A stretch of DNA of 64,000 bases from Methanomicrobia archaeon. GTDB lineage: Archaea; Halobacteriota; Bog-38; Methanoflorentales; Methanoflorentaceae. The notes under the pieces were generated by a model. That model was not told where the DNA came from. It ran no database searches and saw only the letters and a program-made list of their open reading frames with translations. Positions within the stretch are counted from its first letter, which is position 1; every line of letters starts with the position of its first letter. Both the position numbers and the translations under genes were made by a program. Location of the stretch: positions 144,768 through 208,767 of the forward strand of contig JACTTZ010000004.1 of the NCBI GenBank assembly GCA_015660915.1. Direction: 5' to 3'. Shown piece by piece: positions 1-7,986 of this stretch.

Positions 1-1322
1 CCGATCCTGCTGAGGGCATCCGCAGCGCGCGCGCGCACATTCAAATCCGCGTCGTTGAGCGCCTTTATTAACGGCTTAACGGCCGGTTCGCCGATCCTGC
101 CGAGGGCGTCCGCAGCCGCCCTGCGAACATGCTCGCGCGTGTCTCCAAGCGCCTTTATTAACGGCTTAACGGCCGGTTCGCCGATCCTGCTGAGGGCATC
201 CGCCGCGTTACTGCGAACGTCACTGTCCGCGTCGTTGAGCACCTTTATTAACGGCGCTACTGCTCTGCTATCGCCGATCCTGCCGAGGGCTTCCGCCGCG
301 TTACTGCGAACGTCACTGTCCGCGTCGTTGAGCGCCTTTATTAACGGCTTAACGGCCGGTTCGCCGATTGGATCGCAATTACCCCATTGTCCTTTCGCTA
401 TCCAGTAGGCGGCCGCTGCCTCATCCTTGCCCGGGCTCCACCCCAACGTATCGAGGGCTTCCGCCGCGTTACGGCGAACGTCACTGTCTGCATCGTTGAG
501 GGCTCTTATTAACGGCGCCACTGCTCTGCTATCGCCGATCCTGCCGAGGGCTTCCGCGGCGGCAGCGCTCTCGTGCACATGCGAATCTGCGTCGTTGAGC
601 ACCCTTATTAACGGCTCCACTGCTCTGCTATCGCCGATCCTGCCGAGGGCTTCCGCGGCGGCAGCGCTCTCGCGCGGACCCCAATCCGAGTCGTTGAGCA
701 CCCTTATTAACGGCTTAACGGCCGGTTCGCCGATCCTGCCGAGGGCTTCCGCAGCCGCCCTGCGAACATGCTCGCGCGTGTCTCCGAGCACCTTTATTAA
801 CGGCTCCACGGCCGGCTCGCCGATCCTGCTGAGGGCATCCGCCGCGTTATTGCGAACATTCAAATCCGAGTCGTTGAGCACCCTTATTAACGGCGCCACT
901 GCTCTGCTATCGCCGATCCTGCCGAGGGCGTCCGCGGCGCCACGGCGCACATTCAAATCCGAGTCGTTGCGCGCCTTTATTAATGGCTCGACGGGAGGTT
1001 CACCTATATTGACAAAGGCTTCAGCAGCAGCCCTGCGACCATGCTCGTCCGTGTCTCCGAGCGCCTTTATTAACGGCTTGACGGCCGGCTCACCGATCGT
1101 GCCGAGGGCTTCCGCCGCGTTACGGCGAACGTCACTGTCTGCGTCGTTGAGCGCCTTTATTAACGGCTTGACGGCCCGGGGATCGCAGATCTCGCCAAGG
1201 ACGCTCGCAGCGTTTATGCGAACATCACTTTCCCTTTTATACCCCAATGCCTTGATGAGTCCTTTGACGTCCCTCTTCTCTCTCATCTTTTTAACATTTG
1301 GCGTGCCGAACTCGAAGACCAT
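1..1322 (-). CDS. HEAT-repeat (PBS-lyase-like) protein, C-terminus cut by window edge
   Basis: Read on the minus strand, this gives an open frame starting MVFEFGTPNVKKMREKRDVK and continuing as about 13 helical repeats of the form ALGRIGEPAVKPLIKALND. These are HEAT / PBS-lyase-like repeats, which form a superhelical scaffold for protein-protein contacts; no enzymatic residues are visible. One unit (about 365-460) carries an insertion, PGKDEAAAAYWIAKGQWGNC, a module often found inside archaeal and bacterial HEAT proteins. The ATG at 1322 is chosen because the N-terminal leader is the usual one for this family and GGTGTGAT lies just upstream. The frame is still open at base 1, so the C-terminus is missing. 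Open frames on the opposite strand here are shadows of the repeats. The fold is certain; the partner is unknown. Confidence 0.9.
   Translation of the reverse strand, partial: MVFEFGTPNVKKMREKRDVKGLIKALGYKRESDVRINAASVLGEICDPRAVKPLIKALNDADSDVRRNAAEALGTIGEPAVKPLIKALGDTDEHGRRAAAEAFVNIGEPPVEPLIKARNDSDLNVRRGAADALGRIGDSRAVAPLIRVLNDSDLNVRNNAADALSRIGEPAVEPLIKVLGDTREHVRRAAAEALGRIGEPAVKPLIRVLNDSDWGPRESAAAAEALGRIGDSRAVEPLIRVLNDADSHVHESAAAAEALGRIGDSRAVAPLIRALNDADSDVRRNAAEALDTLGWSPGKDEAAAAYWIAKGQWGNCDPIGEPAVKPLIKALNDADSDVRSNAAEALGRIGDSRAVAPLIKVLNDADSDVRSNAADALSRIGEPAVKPLIKALGDTREHVRRAAADALGRIGEPAVKPLIKALNDADLNVRARAADALSRI
61..1260 (-). repeat. Tandem 90-99 bp coding repeats
   Basis: The motif encoding PLIKAL recurs near 61, 151, 241, 334, 502, 601, 700, 790, 880, 973, 1063, 1153 and 1249. 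Spacing is 90, 93 or 99 bp. Many units are nearly identical at base level, including synonymous positions, which points to recent amplification or gene conversion and not to ancient repeats. Confidence 0.9.
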
Positions 1323-2330
1323 CAATATCACACCCCAAATATCCTCTCTTGATACGCGGCGATATATCAATATCGGTGATAGCTGCTATCGTCGCTGCGG
1401 TCGACTGCGTCATTAAGGTTAGCGATACGATCCCCGATTCTCAAATGTTGGCGACAGGATGCTCTTTTTTACAAGGCAGGCAGCAGGGAGACGCGAATAT
1501 ACCATCTGTCGCGCTTCGCAAACTGGCCAAAAATCATAGGGTTCGGGACGAGCGCAGAACAACTATAGAGACTGTGTAACCCCTATGCAGTGACTATTTC
1601 TGGCACGACGCGCACAGCGATATGATCGTGTGTGTGCACCCGCATAGCAAAAAGGTCGGGAGGACGGAAGCATAACCGGCGTGTGCTCTGCCGTTCTCCC
1701 TTGGAATCAGGATCGAGCGTGCATTTCTGAAGCGACATCGATTCGTTTCTATATGGTGAGCGTACACTACGTCAGAACCTTTGTGCGAAAAAGGCGCTGC
1801 ACTTACTATTAACGTCGTTGACAAGTTCGACTGCTTTTGGATTGCCCCAGGCCCTCATCAAAGAGGGGGATTCCGATCCGCACGAAGCGGTCTCTAAGGA
1901 ACTTCTGCCGCCCCTTGCGGTCAAACGAGGCGACGAGGAGCTACGCTGAGATGAAAAAGAAGAGTACGATGATGCCGCTAATTATGGCCGAGAAGACATA
2001 GTTCACGTACGTGGCGTGATAGATCGCGTCAAGATGCCCTAAAAAGGCATTCACGGTATTTCATGGGTGCGCGGAGCCAGAGACCTGAACTCCGCTACAA
2101 TGTGATCGCCGTTGACGAGTAGGTACCAAACCAAAGGCCATCGAAGTTAACGTTTCGACCATATTTATCCGGTCAATTGATTCCCCAAGGCTGAATCGTA
2201 AAAGCAGCGCCACGACCGAGAAAAAACATCTGCTACGGTAGCGTAAGTCGTATCTGGTGATGCGAGTCTTACTACGTTCATGAATTTATTGACTTAGGCA
2301 AATCTAACAGGCGACAACATCGCATACGCG
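1323..2330. other. 1 kb stretch without a convincing gene
   Basis: No frame here shows protein-like composition over a useful length. A short minus-strand stretch near 1945-2050 would encode a hydrophobic tail (ending IIVLFFFISA) but has no ribosome binding site and stops lie just upstream. It may be a gene remnant. Nothing else is seen. Confidence 0.5.
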
Positions 2331-4265
2331 TTATCGCTTGCTGCCGATACGTAACGCGTTAAGGATGACTGCAAGGCTTAGTCCCATGTCGCCGATCCCG
2401 ACGGCAAGCCAGAGGGTAATAATTCCAGGAAGGGCGAGCACCGCAAAAGACCCTTTGACGAGGATCGAAACGATAACGTTCTCTTTGACCACAGACATCG
2501 TTTTCTTACTAAGATCGATGAGATAGGTCACTTTCGAGAGATCATCGTACATCAGCGCGATATCAGCAGTTTCAATCGCAACATCGGAGCCGGCAGCTCC
2601 CATTGCGATGCCGACGTTCGCCCGGGCCATCGCAGGAGCGTCGTTGACACCGTCTCCGACCATTGCGACGTGTTTGTATGCCGTCGCCAGCTCCGCAACG
2701 TGTCGCACCTTATCTTCAGGCAGCAGCCCAGCATAATACTCGCTCAGCTGAAGCTCATTAGCAATCGCAGCCGCTGCGCGGTCATTGTCACCTGTGAGCA
2801 TGACGGTTTTGATGCCACGCGCGGTCAGCGCTTGCAGCGTCCCTGCCGATGCGTCCCGAATCCGGTCCTTGAGGCCAATGACGCCTATGATGTGGGTATC
2901 GGTGCCGACCAGCATGAGCGTCTTTCCTTCAGACTCGAGTCGGTCGACAACGTCCAGAGGCAGGCGCGAGTTGACGCCACTGAGGAAGCTACGGCTGCCA
3001 ACGTAGAAGTCGGCGCCGTTTAATCTCCCTGTGATACCTTTTCCGGCAATCGATTTGAAATCGGTGATTGGCGCCAATACGACCTTTTCGTCGTCTGCCT
3101 TCTTCGCGATCGCTTGCGACGCAGGATGGGTCGATTTCACCCCCAAAGACGCTGCTATCTTCACTACTTCGCCTTCTGTGGCGCCATTGAGACCGATCAC
3201 GTCTGTCACGGCCAGTCGTCCTTCGGTGAGCGTCCCCGTTTTGTCAAAGATGATCAGTTTGACGTCCTTCAGCTCCTCGATTACGTCACCACCTTTTATC
3301 AGGATGCCGCGCCGAGCGGCTGCGGTGAGCCCCGAGACCATAGATACCGGCGTAGAGATCGCCATGGCGCACGGACACGAGATAACGAGCAGCACCAGGC
3401 CTCTGTAAAACCACTCGCTAAAAGGCAGACCAAGGAGGAGGACGGGAAGGAGGACTGTTAGAGCTGCTAGTGTTATAACGATGGGGGTATAGTAGCGCGA
3501 GAACCGGTCGATAAACGCCTCCGTCGGGGTCTTCTTCCGCTGGGCCTCATCGACCAACTGCACGATGCGCGACAGTATTGTTTCGTCAGACCTTTTCGTA
3601 ACGCGTACTTCGAGATAGCCGTCCTCGCAAATTGTACCGGCAAATGCCGTGTCGCCGACCGTCTTGACCACCGGAGCGCTCTCTCCTGTGAGGGCGGCTT
3701 GATTTAGAGATGAGATGCCGCTAGTGATGACGCCGTCTAAAGGTACTTTTTCTCCGGGCTTTACGACGACCACCTCTCCGACCTCGACTTCGTGGGCGTG
3801 AACGGCGATCTCACGCCCTTCGCGCACGACGACTGCCGTCTCTGGCGCAAGTCTGAGCAGTGACCCGACTTCTTGTCGTGCCCTGTCGCCGGCGTAGTCT
3901 TCGAGGAACTCTGCGATAAAGAATAGGAACATCACTGCAGCACCCTCCTCGCCGTGGCCGATCGCGAATGCCCCTGCGGCAGCGATCGTCATCAGCAGAT
4001 TCATGTCAAGCCGGTGCTTTCGAATAACCCCCAACAGACCCTTTTTGATAATGGAGTATCCTGCTATGACTGTCGCAGCGAGGAACGCGATTTGGGCGAG
4101 GACGTGCTGAGCGAGCCCAGCCTCGAGACATACGCCGATGAGAAAGATGGCAGCCGCGACACTAATGATGATGACTTCTTTTTGTTTCCAAAACGGCTCT
4201 TTTTCCTCAAAAATGTCCGTGGCGCAGGCAGAGCAGCTCTCTTCACTGACGTGGTTCTCGGGCAT
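2331..4265 (-). CDS. cadA: Heavy-metal P1B-type ATPase (Cd/Zn/Pb exporter, CadA/ZntA-like)
   Basis: ATP-driven export of soft divalent metal ions across the cytoplasmic membrane. Of about 644 residues, the metal-binding CPC motif (SCPCAMA) sits near 296-302 in the transmembrane region, the phosphorylated Asp in DKTGTLTEG near 341, and the hinge GDGVNDAPAMA near the C-terminus. An N-terminal SCSACATD takes the place of a full HMA domain, so this is a short version of the family. Start: ATG at 4265 has GGAG about 8 bases upstream, whereas the ATGs at 4310 and 4280 have none. It overlaps the end of the upstream CadC-like regulator by 23 bp, so the two are one operon, translationally coupled and metal-induced. 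Cd(II)/Zn(II)/Pb(II) is favoured over Cu by the CPC context and the CadC partner. Confidence 0.93.
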   Translation of the reverse strand: MPENHVSEESCSACATDIFEEKEPFWKQKEVIIISVAAAIFLIGVCLEAGLAQHVLAQIAFLAATVIAGYSIIKKGLLGVIRKHRLDMNLLMTIAAAGAFAIGHGEEGAAVMFLFFIAEFLEDYAGDRARQEVGSLLRLAPETAVVVREGREIAVHAHEVEVGEVVVVKPGEKVPLDGVITSGISSLNQAALTGESAPVVKTVGDTAFAGTICEDGYLEVRVTKRSDETILSRIVQLVDEAQRKKTPTEAFIDRFSRYYTPIVITLAALTVLLPVLLLGLPFSEWFYRGLVLLVISCPCAMAISTPVSMVSGLTAAARRGILIKGGDVIEELKDVKLIIFDKTGTLTEGRLAVTDVIGLNGATEGEVVKIAASLGVKSTHPASQAIAKKADDEKVVLAPITDFKSIAGKGITGRLNGADFYVGSRSFLSGVNSRLPLDVVDRLESEGKTLMLVGTDTHIIGVIGLKDRIRDASAGTLQALTARGIKTVMLTGDNDRAAAAIANELQLSEYYAGLLPEDKVRHVAELATAYKHVAMVGDGVNDAPAMARANVGIAMGAAGSDVAIETADIALMYDDLSKVTYLIDLSKKTMSVVKENVIVSILVKGSFAVLALPGIITLWLAVGIGDMGLSLAVILNALRIGSKR

Positions 4266-4599
4266 GGTCAACTCCAACATCGATGAACTGCGTGACGTGA
4301 GCGTCAGCAAGTGTGTAGTACACGATCTTGCCTGCTTTGCGGTATCTGACCAGCCGTGCGCTTCTCAGTACGCGCAGCTGGTGAGAGATCGCGGACTGCG
4401 TCATGCCGAGCACCGCTGAGAGGTCGCACACGCACAGCTCGCGCTGTGCAAGGGCGTAAAGAAGTCTCATTCTCGTCGGATCGCCGAGCACCTTGAAGAT
4501 TTCAGCGATATCTGCAACGAGAGTAGGGTGAAGCATCTGGGCCCGCACATTGTCAACAGCTTCTTTGTTTATGCAGAAGACTTCACAGATATCACTCAT
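4243..4599 (-). CDS. cadC: ArsR/SmtB-family metal-responsive repressor, CadC-like
   Basis: Winged-helix repressor of the downstream metal ATPase. It combines the N-terminal Cys pair CEVFC with ELCVCD at the start of helix 3, the residues that form the alpha3N Cd/Pb site in Staphylococcus CadC. A C-terminal DAHVTQFIDVGVDHA resembles the structural alpha5 Zn site. The recognition helix region is GMTQSAISHQLRVLR. Start: the ATG at 4599 (MSDICEVFC) is preferred over the ATG at 4617 because the operator palindrome lies exactly between the two, and a TTAAAT box near 4632 would place transcription start close to 4605. The protein would then be 118 residues from a nearly leaderless mRNA. It probably represses its own operon and releases DNA on metal binding. 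Confidence 0.93.
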   Translation of the reverse strand: MSDICEVFCINKEAVDNVRAQMLHPTLVADIAEIFKVLGDPTRMRLLYALAQRELCVCDLSAVLGMTQSAISHQLRVLRSARLVRYRKAGKIVYYTLADAHVTQFIDVGVDHAREPRQ

Positions 4600-4620
4600 A
4601 TATGAACTACTATTCATATA
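4599..4620 (-). promoter_or_regulatory. CadC/SmtB-type operator
   Basis: A perfect inverted repeat, TATATGAA-N6-TTCATATA, sits directly before the preferred start codon of the repressor gene and downstream of a TTAAAT TATA-like box. Its layout matches known SmtB/CadC operators. Confidence 0.85.
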
Positions 4621-4956
4621 ATCAGATTTAAGTGTATGCGCTACGCAGTCTCTTGTGCTTCAGTAATGTACCCGCCTTCATCTTGGGAGCATTGCGCTCA
4701 GTTTATGCTTTGTCGCGAAAGGAGAATAGGTAAACAAAAATAACGCTAACGCGAGCAAGCGTGCGCGTGACGAATCTTTGTCACGCTTTGCTTCAAGCAA
4801 GTTCTGTAAGCCTTTATGGGGCCGGGGAAGTCTTACCTTTTTTAGCGTGGTGTAGTGAGATGATGGCATGACGTCTGCGCGAAGATGAACGTGCCTTTAC
4901 CCTATAACCCGAAGACTTGGATGCGAGACGGGGCGCAGCGGAATCTAACTGCTGCA
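4621..4956. other. Intergenic region upstream of the cadC-like gene
   Basis: It holds the TATA-like element near 4628-4635 for the minus-strand metal operon. The remainder shows no supported gene; a minus-strand 63-codon frame has unlikely composition. Confidence 0.5.
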
Positions 4957-5472
4957 CTAATATCGACCACTCGGAAGGTCTCGCTTATGGGTGTTGACCA
5001 GTCGCTCGGCCCACGTGCGCAACTTAGATTTGGCCGAATCACCTTCAGCTCTCGCGACCGACCCTTGCGCGACTGCTTGGTCAATCCGGGCCGAGGCGTC
5101 GCTGACAATTGCATCGATTATGGGACCCAATGCCACGCCCGCGCTTGTCGCCATCTCTGCGATGGACATACCGCGGTTGAAGTCCTGTCGTAGCTGCGCA
5201 CCGCTGATCCCGATGACGCCCGCAGCAACGAGAAACTCGTCTCGGGCCATTGATCTGAGGAGGGCACGTTCGGAATGATTCAGTGGTGGCAACCACAACG
5301 GTCCGCGCCTATCGGGGAGGGAAAGCGTATAAATGAGACGTAAGACGGCAAATCCACCGATGATCGCGCCGAACAGGTAATAGCGCTCTAGGATGAGGAA
5401 AGCCGTTACCACAAGACCGAATGCAATAATGACCCACCAGATGACCCTAGAGAAGGCGCCTCGCGAGCTCAA
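4957..5472 (-). CDS. Membrane protein with a C-terminal SIAEMA/ARIDQAV helical motif
   Basis: 171 residues with two N-terminal transmembrane helices (about 8-27 and 30-52), then a soluble region ending in GMSIAEMATSAGV, then DASARIDQAVAQGSVARAEG. This last pattern resembles a helical motif in many bacterial secreted proteins, where a stretch on the theme of GKSIAEVAKEKGV is followed by ARIDAAVAAGKLT. The function of the motif is not known. Start is TTG at 5472 with GAGGTGT 5 bases upstream. No obvious operon partner. The protein looks real; the role is unknown. Confidence 0.72.
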   Translation of the reverse strand: MSSRGAFSRVIWWVIIAFGLVVTAFLILERYYLFGAIIGGFAVLRLIYTLSLPDRRGPLWLPPLNHSERALLRSMARDEFLVAAGVIGISGAQLRQDFNRGMSIAEMATSAGVALGPIIDAIVSDASARIDQAVAQGSVARAEGDSAKSKLRTWAERLVNTHKRDLPSGRY

Positions 5473-5719
5473 ACTGACACCTCACTGGTTTGGGATGACT
5501 GTCGCACGCCTTCAACTCGCTCGTCGGTCATAGTATGACAATAAGTCCTGATACGATAAATCATCTCTCTAAATCCACCTGTCAACGTCTTCGCATTAGT
5601 AAAAGAAGGACACACAAGGGGATAATCAAATACCTCCTTTGTGATTCAAGCACACAGAAACAACATCACAAAGGCGCTAGCGTCGCGAGCATCGGTGTCG
5701 GAAGCAAGCGGAGGAAGAG

Positions 5720-5884
5720 ATGAATGCTGTGAGAACGGTTGCCAGAACAAATGCTAAGACGATTAGAAGTTTTCTGATGCTTAGTAGTGTTTTTTGTAGC
5801 GACGCTCTATGCGAGAACAACAAGGAAGGCATGTGCTCCATTGTGGATTGTCTGGTAGATACGGATGGCAGCCCTGCAAGGTGA
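5720..5884 (+). CDS. Small cysteine-rich ORF with a strong ribosome binding site
   Basis: 54 codons from ATG at 5720, preceded by GGAGGA 4 bases upstream, the strongest reason to call it. It encodes VFCSDALCENNKEGMCSIVDC followed by an early TGA. Immediately afterwards another frame continues with similar Cys-rich character (LCEATESLDNC, GVRFCCGMW) up to 5994, so the gene may be a longer cysteine-rich protein broken by a frameshift near 5860-5885. No family is recognised. Confidence 0.4.
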   Translation: MNAVRTVARTNAKTIRSFLMLSSVFCSDALCENNKEGMCSIVDCLVDTDGSPAR

Positions 5885-6138
5885 CATTGTGTGAGGCAAC
5901 CGAATCGTTGGATAACTGTAATTTGCTTTTGCGTGGTGGCGTGAGATTTTGCTGCGGTATGTGGTCTGCAAAAGGGATCCTGCCGAGTCGATGAGCGGAT
6001 CTTAAAATTGATCAACAGCTCAAATAATACGGATGTGATCTTCCCTAGATTTTAATCGTTGTTTATTTCCAGCCTGAATGCGCGGAAGCGAATACTTATT
6101 TACGATTCAAGTGCGTTGTTTAGCAGTACGGGCCAGCA

Positions 6139-6819
6139 GTGTTCAGCGTGAAGGCAAGCATTAACCAGATTTTGCGTCATAAGAAAGCGATTGCTGCAGT
6201 ATGGATCTTGCTGATTCTTTTTCCTAACCCCTTAGTGCTGCTGATAGACGTGAACCGCTTCTTTGAGACGCCAACCAAACCTACAGACGACGTGCAACTA
6301 GTTGCAGCGTCGCTGCCAGCAAATGGGAGCGCGATCGAACAATATGTCGACGCTCACGTTCACTACGCTTATGATTTTCAAGCGTACGGAGTCGTTTGGT
6401 ACCTTCCCACACCGAGCGACGTGCTCAAATCGCAGCAGGGAGACTGCAAGTCAAGAGCGGTCCTCACCGCAAGTTTGCTGGAAGCGAAGGGCATCCCGTA
6501 CACGTTGCAGGTTTCTCCTGTCCATTTCTGGGTCGACTATAGCGGCAGGCCGCAAACCAACTTCAGTGAAAACTATGAAACCGCTCAGGTTGCCTTTGTT
6601 GACAACGGCCAATTTAAGCTGCCAGCCAAAACAAACGCGCTCCTCTATCTAAATACCTATAAAGACATCACGTGGACTTCAATGCCGTTGTTGAGAAAAA
6701 TCGCACTGGTAGGTGGGTTGGCCATCATCTTGCAATTTGGCCATTTTGAGGGGCCAAAGAAACGCTTGCAGGAGTATCTCAAAGAGCTGTCGTCTAAGCT
6801 TCCAATGAGGTTTGCTTGA
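6139..6819 (+). CDS. Membrane-anchored transglutaminase-like protein
   Basis: 226 residues with an N-terminal transmembrane helix (about 17-36), a transglutaminase-like core and a second hydrophobic segment (about 186-200). The likely catalytic triad is visible: Cys103 in QQGDCKSRA, His129 in SPVHFW and Asp133 in WVDY. The fold occurs in cysteine proteases and protein cross-linking enzymes; the substrate cannot be told. The core probably faces outside. No ATG fits, so GTG at 6139 is used; GTG at 6148 is possible. No clear Shine-Dalgarno site. Confidence 0.8.
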   Translation: MFSVKASINQILRHKKAIAAVWILLILFPNPLVLLIDVNRFFETPTKPTDDVQLVAASLPANGSAIEQYVDAHVHYAYDFQAYGVVWYLPTPSDVLKSQQGDCKSRAVLTASLLEAKGIPYTLQVSPVHFWVDYSGRPQTNFSENYETAQVAFVDNGQFKLPAKTNALLYLNTYKDITWTSMPLLRKIALVGGLAIILQFGHFEGPKKRLQEYLKELSSKLPMRFA

Positions 6820-7268
6820 AATAAGGGTTTAAGCAACGGACAAGACACGAAAGCACGGTCTCCACGATTAAGGCGAGCGATGTTGCTTGGAGCTCTTTCA
6901 TCTAGGTCTATAATATATAATTGATTAAATGCAAGGACACGTTTTTGAGAACTTTTTCATCATTTTGTGCAATGATCTTGGCCGCTCCGGCGTTCCTTGT
7001 TTTTGGGCCTTCTGAACTCGGTCGGATGAGCTCAAAGTGTGACGATTGTGTTCAACATCAGGGCGTTATGCTCCGGCTTATGCCAAAAAAGCGACCTGAG
7101 AGGGCAACTCAGAACGATGTGATGACTCCCATGACTCGAAAAAAAGAATAGTCAATTTATGGGGGGGGGGCGCGCAAAAAGTGTTTCCTTTGTTTCAGAA
7201 CGATTAGATTAAATACTCTCTAAAAAATGGTTAGACTAACGTTTCAACAAATAGGAGGTGAGAAACAA
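6820..7268. other. Intergenic region with a ten-G tract and the hdeD promoter
   Basis: Contains TATA-like sequences near 6910-6920, a run of ten G at 7161-7170 and a TTAAATAC box near 7209 that suits the downstream HdeD-like gene. A 76-codon TTG-initiated frame (6921-7151) has no ribosome binding site and is not accepted. Confidence 0.55.
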
Positions 7269-7781
7269 ATGGCTGAACAAAAGACTTCAATGGGGTGGCG
7301 CATCGTTGAAATCATCGCAGGCATTATCGTCCTTGCGCTCGGTGGCTATGCTATCGCGTATCCAGGCATAGCGGCAGCGACTCTCATAGCATTCCTTGCG
7401 GTAGGGCTTATTATTCTCAGCGGCCTAGAATTCGTCCGGGTTTTTTCAGAAGGAATCTCAGGATGGCGGCGGATTTGGAACTTGATTCTATCAGTTATCG
7501 CACTTTTACTCGCAATAGCAGTACTCGTCGCCCCGCTCATCTATGGAACATTGACCCTCGGCTGGCTCGTAGCCTTGGCGTTGATCTTCGCTGGTTTAGC
7601 GGTCGCCGGACGCGGCACTGCGGGAATGACAATCGTCGGCATAATCGCGATCATACTCGGCTTTGTCGCGCTGATAAATCCCATTTCCGGCGTGATCACG
7701 GCAGTGGCGTTAATGGCGATAGCCCTGATCATATTCGGGTTAGAGCTGATAGTATCAGGCCTCTTGGGAAGATGGGTGTAA
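7269..7781 (+). CDS. HdeD/DUF308-family membrane protein (copy 1)
   Basis: 170 residues, nearly all hydrophobic, forming about six transmembrane helices in the repeated hairpin pattern of HdeD/DUF308 proteins (VLALGGYAIAYPG, GLIILSGLEFVRVF, IFGLELIVSGLLGRW). In E. coli HdeD is an inner-membrane acid-resistance protein; the biochemical role of the family is unknown. Start ATG 7269 lies 8 bases after a perfect AGGAGGTGA. A T-rich tract at about 7790-7801 may end transcription. Two relatives lie at 55971 and 56722 with near-identical leaders and N-termini (MAEQKTS, MAEKTT, MADEKK). Confidence 0.88.
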   Translation: MAEQKTSMGWRIVEIIAGIIVLALGGYAIAYPGIAAATLIAFLAVGLIILSGLEFVRVFSEGISGWRRIWNLILSVIALLLAIAVLVAPLIYGTLTLGWLVALALIFAGLAVAGRGTAGMTIVGIIAIILGFVALINPISGVITAVALMAIALIIFGLELIVSGLLGRWV

Positions 7782-7986
7782 CCCATCCCCCCTCTTTTTT
7801 TGTGTGCTACCTCGCTTAGAATAGATAAGTGCGAGATTTCTCCGAGCGCAGACACGATATTACCGCGTCATGCAATATTCGGCACGCCCGCGACTCTGAG
7901 ACTTCTCGCGCGGCTAATCATACAAGACTCTAACTGTCGTTTCTAAAACGTGCTCAGCCCAGCCCTCGTCGTTCGATCGTGAGAGG

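Noticed and set aside
61..1260. CRISPR-like or satellite array
   Set aside because: Units of 90-99 bp are contiguous, in frame and encode helical repeats; there are no spacers.
55..1416. Long plus-strand frames rich in Ala, Leu and Ser over the first 1.4 kb
   Set aside because: They are shadows of the minus-strand HEAT repeats; the minus frame gives a coherent repeat protein with a normal start.
1594..1824. Minus-strand 76-codon frame
   Set aside because: Composition is unnatural, with no ribosome site or family similarity.
5677..6015. Minus-strand 112-codon frame opposite the Cys-rich ORF
   Set aside because: Lacks a ribosome site; the plus-strand ORF has a perfect one.
6921..7151. TTG-initiated 76-codon frame with a TATA-like sequence upstream
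   Set aside because: No ribosome site, odd composition and no recognisable domain.
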